64,000 bases of DNA, taken from NCBI RefSeq assembly GCF_014041935.1, contig NZ_CP059491.1:1736001-1800000 (forward strand), given 5' to 3'. The DNA is from Gordonia jinghuaiqii. Its GTDB lineage: Bacteria; Actinomycetota; Actinomycetes; Mycobacteriales; Mycobacteriaceae. Below the pieces are notes generated by a model. That model saw only the letters and a program-made list of their open reading frames with translations. It had not been told where the DNA came from and did not search any database. The position numbers and the translations under genes are program-made. Positions 62,756-64,000 of this stretch are shown here, piece after piece. Every line of letters begins with the position of its first letter. Position 1 is the stretch's first letter.

Positions 62756-62786
62756 CCCCCCGGCCCTGGATTGCCCGGCCGGGGGG
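62756..62786 (+). terminator. Terminator between glyA and desA2
   Basis: CCCCCCGGCC (62756-62765) pairs with GGCCGGGGGG (62777-62786), a perfect 10-bp stem with an 11-base loop, 25 bases after the glyA stop. It also lies just before the desA2 start region. Confidence 0.8.
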
Positions 62787-62807
62787 CGCGTCCGTATCCT
62801 TGCTCCG

Positions 62808-63680
62808 ATGAACGCCCTCACTGAAGACGACCTGATCATCGCGCTCGAGAAGGCTCTTCCCGAGATCGCCGAAGAGCACAACGCGGCCGCCAGCCCGTGG
62901 AACCCGCACGACTGGGTGCCGTGGGACGACGGACGCAACTTCGCGTTCCTGGGCGGTGACGACTTCGATCCGTCACAGGCCACGCTGTCCGACGAGGCGC
63001 GCGCCGGGCTGCTCGCCCTGCTGCTGACCAAGGACAACCTGCCGTCGTACCACCGTGTGCTGGCCAAGCACTTCCCGGCCTTCTCCGACTGGCGGCAGCT
63101 GGTCGGCGTCTGGACCGCCGAGGACAACCGGCACGCGATCGTGCTGCGCGACTACCTCGTGGTCCGTCGCGCGATCGATCCGGTGGACGCCGAGGAGCGT
63201 CGTCGAATCCACGTCACCAAGGGCTACCGGCAGACCACCGAGCAGGTCGAGGTTCTCGGACCGCTCGATGTCCTCGCGTTGATGGCCGTTCACGAGAACC
63301 AGTGCGTGCAGTTCATCAAGCGGCTCGCGGCGGTCGCCGGCGACGATGTCCTCGTCGAGATCCTCTCCAAGATCTCCGCCGACGACCAGCAGCAGGCCTC
63401 CACCTTCGGCGCGTTCCTCAACGCCGGGATCATCGCCGACCAGGACGCCACCGTCGTCGCGATCGACGCGGCCCTGGCGGTCGGGCGTGCGGAGGCGATC
63501 GGTCACGACGTCGACGACTTCGACGACGAGCGAGCACTCATCGCCGACTACGAGAACGAGGAGACCTGGGCGGCGATCGCGGCCACGCTCGCCGACGCGG
63601 TCAAGCTCGACAGCATCGCAGGGCTCGGCGAGGAGGCCGAGGCGGCGCGTCAGCGCATCCTCGCACGCGCCCGCGGCTGA
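62808..63680 (+). CDS. desA2: DesA2-type acyl-ACP desaturase-like protein
   Basis: The 290-residue protein is homologous to plant-type acyl-ACP desaturases and to Rv1094 (DesA2). Only part of the di-iron site is kept. The helix that normally holds T-E-D-N-L-P has K75-D-N-L-P-S-Y, the first ExxH is D106-N-R-H109, the third-helix glutamate may be E163 in V-H-E-N-Q, and the final D-E-x-x-H is D-D-Q-Q-Q196. Two of the usual ligands (one Glu and one His) are therefore missing. Its catalytic ability is uncertain, as for DesA2. It follows glyA after a terminator, in the same order as in mycobacteria. Confidence 0.9.
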   Translation: MNALTEDDLIIALEKALPEIAEEHNAAASPWNPHDWVPWDDGRNFAFLGGDDFDPSQATLSDEARAGLLALLLTKDNLPSYHRVLAKHFPAFSDWRQLVGVWTAEDNRHAIVLRDYLVVRRAIDPVDAEERRRIHVTKGYRQTTEQVEVLGPLDVLALMAVHENQCVQFIKRLAAVAGDDVLVEILSKISADDQQQASTFGAFLNAGIIADQDATVVAIDAALAVGRAEAIGHDVDDFDDERALIADYENEETWAAIAATLADAVKLDSIAGLGEEAEAARQRILARARG

Positions 63681-63730
63681 CATCGGCGACGGTCCGCTTC
63701 GCGGCGAGCCTGGGATGTATCCGACATGGA

Positions 63731-63771
63731 CACGGCGCCACCAGGGCGACAAAATGCCTGGTGGCGCCGTG
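63731..63771 (+). terminator. Terminator after desA2
   Basis: CACGGCGCCACCAGG (63731-63745) pairs perfectly with 63757-63771 around an 11-base loop containing ACAAAAT, followed by TTGCGTCTCC. It lies 50 bases after the desA2 stop. Confidence 0.9.
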
Positions 63772-63913
63772 TTGCGTCTCCGGCTCAGACAATACGGCGG
63801 TTTACCCACAATTCACGGAGACACACCCGACTCCGGCGCGCCGCGAGCGCATTTCGCGCGTACGTTGACCAGTGACGGGCCGCGGGGAAGCGGTTCGTCC
63901 GGGAGGTTCATTC

Positions 63914-63970
63914 GTGGTTTGTGAGAGCAGCGCGAGGGGGCCGGCCCCGGTCCTCGTCCACCTCGGCTGA
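63914..63970 (+). CDS. Possible 18-codon upstream ORF at the right edge
   Basis: GTG 63914 follows GGGAGG (63901-63906) with seven bases between and reads V-V-C-E-S-S-A-R-G-P-A-P-V-L-V-H-L-G before TGA at 63968. A second frame from GTG 63921 is open to the window end. Either could be a leader peptide or the beginning of a larger gene; the window ends too soon to decide. Confidence 0.25.
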   Translation: MVCESSARGPAPVLVHLG

Positions 63971-63997
63971 CGCCGAGGCAACGGACATCTGGACCGG
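63947..63997 (+). other. Nested inverted repeats, possible structured leader RNA
   Basis: Three stems nest around one axis: CCGGTCC (63947-63953) with GGACCGG (63991-63997), GTCC (63956-63959) with GGAC (63983-63986), and CCTCGG (63961-63966) with CCGAGG (63973-63978). The asymmetric internal loops, ending GCAAC on the 3' side, differ from a simple terminator. I could not match it to a known riboswitch. The 320 bases after desA2 otherwise hold only a terminator and the short ORF. Confidence 0.45.
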
Positions 63998-64000
63998 CCG

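Overview
The window is chromosomal DNA from a GC-rich, mycolic-acid-containing actinobacterium (order Mycobacteriales). A Gordonia-like genome is my best guess, but this is inferred from gene content, not from a search. The lineage signs are an antigen-85-type mycolyltransferase, two MmpL-family RND transporters, mycothiol conjugate amidase (mca), a DesA2-type acyl-ACP desaturase, a luciferase-like (LLM) oxidoreductase of the F420 type and many TetR/SDR/lipid genes. GTG starts are frequent. No phage, plasmid, integrase, transposase or CRISPR array is visible.

Left part (1-33 kb), accessory and lipid-oriented. A truncated Pro/Gln-rich membrane protein is followed by two tandem beta-lactamase-fold secreted proteins, a YibE/F membrane protein, and an apparent operon of an NtaA/DszA-type flavin monooxygenase with a MetNIQ-type ABC importer. 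Then come a DinB protein, a secreted Cys protein, an LLM oxidoreductase, an amphipathic helical protein beside a monoacylglycerol lipase, a mycolyltransferase, a BenE transporter, an aldehyde dehydrogenase, a tetR-mmpL operon divergent from a 14-TM MFS pump, an FMN hydroxy-acid dehydrogenase, three SDR genes, a tRNA-Leu(UAA), a DUF2236 oxygenase and a second mmpL with a tetR.

Right part (32.5-63.7 kb), conserved core. From the Bax-inhibitor-like gene onward the order follows, as I recall it, the M. tuberculosis Rv1072-Rv1094 block: Bax inhibitor, thiolase, SGNH hydrolase, cbs, metB, greA, DUF4307, mca, small membrane protein, DUF255 thioredoxin-like protein, hemolysin III, short-chain Z-isoprenyl transferase, coaA, glyA, desA2. 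Lineage-specific insertions interrupt it: ilvA/SRPBCC/DUF4352, a broken Ltp gene beside an AbiEi/PD-(D/E)XK gene bracketed by palindromic repeats, rocD-lrp, a DAHP synthase gene with a leader-peptide attenuator, a cobalamin riboswitch with a BtuFCD-type importer, a MocR-type regulator with an SDR-CMD pair, and a DUF885 peptidase-like gene.

Working together: cbs-metB handle transsulfuration; mca serves mycothiol metabolism; ilvA, rocD/lrp and aroF handle amino acids; coaA, glyA and desA2 serve CoA, one-carbon and lipid metabolism. RNA-level control is visible twice: the aromatic-codon leader peptide (Tyr-Trp-Arg-Phe) before the DAHP synthase gene, and the B12 riboswitch before btuF. Many transcription-factor operators are visible as perfect inverted repeats. 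The most unusual items are a tRNA-Leu(UAA) lacking the long variable arm, the palindrome-bracketed AbiEi cassette truncating an ltp gene, an SD-sequestering hairpin before the mycolyltransferase, and an unidentified nested RNA-like fold at the right edge.
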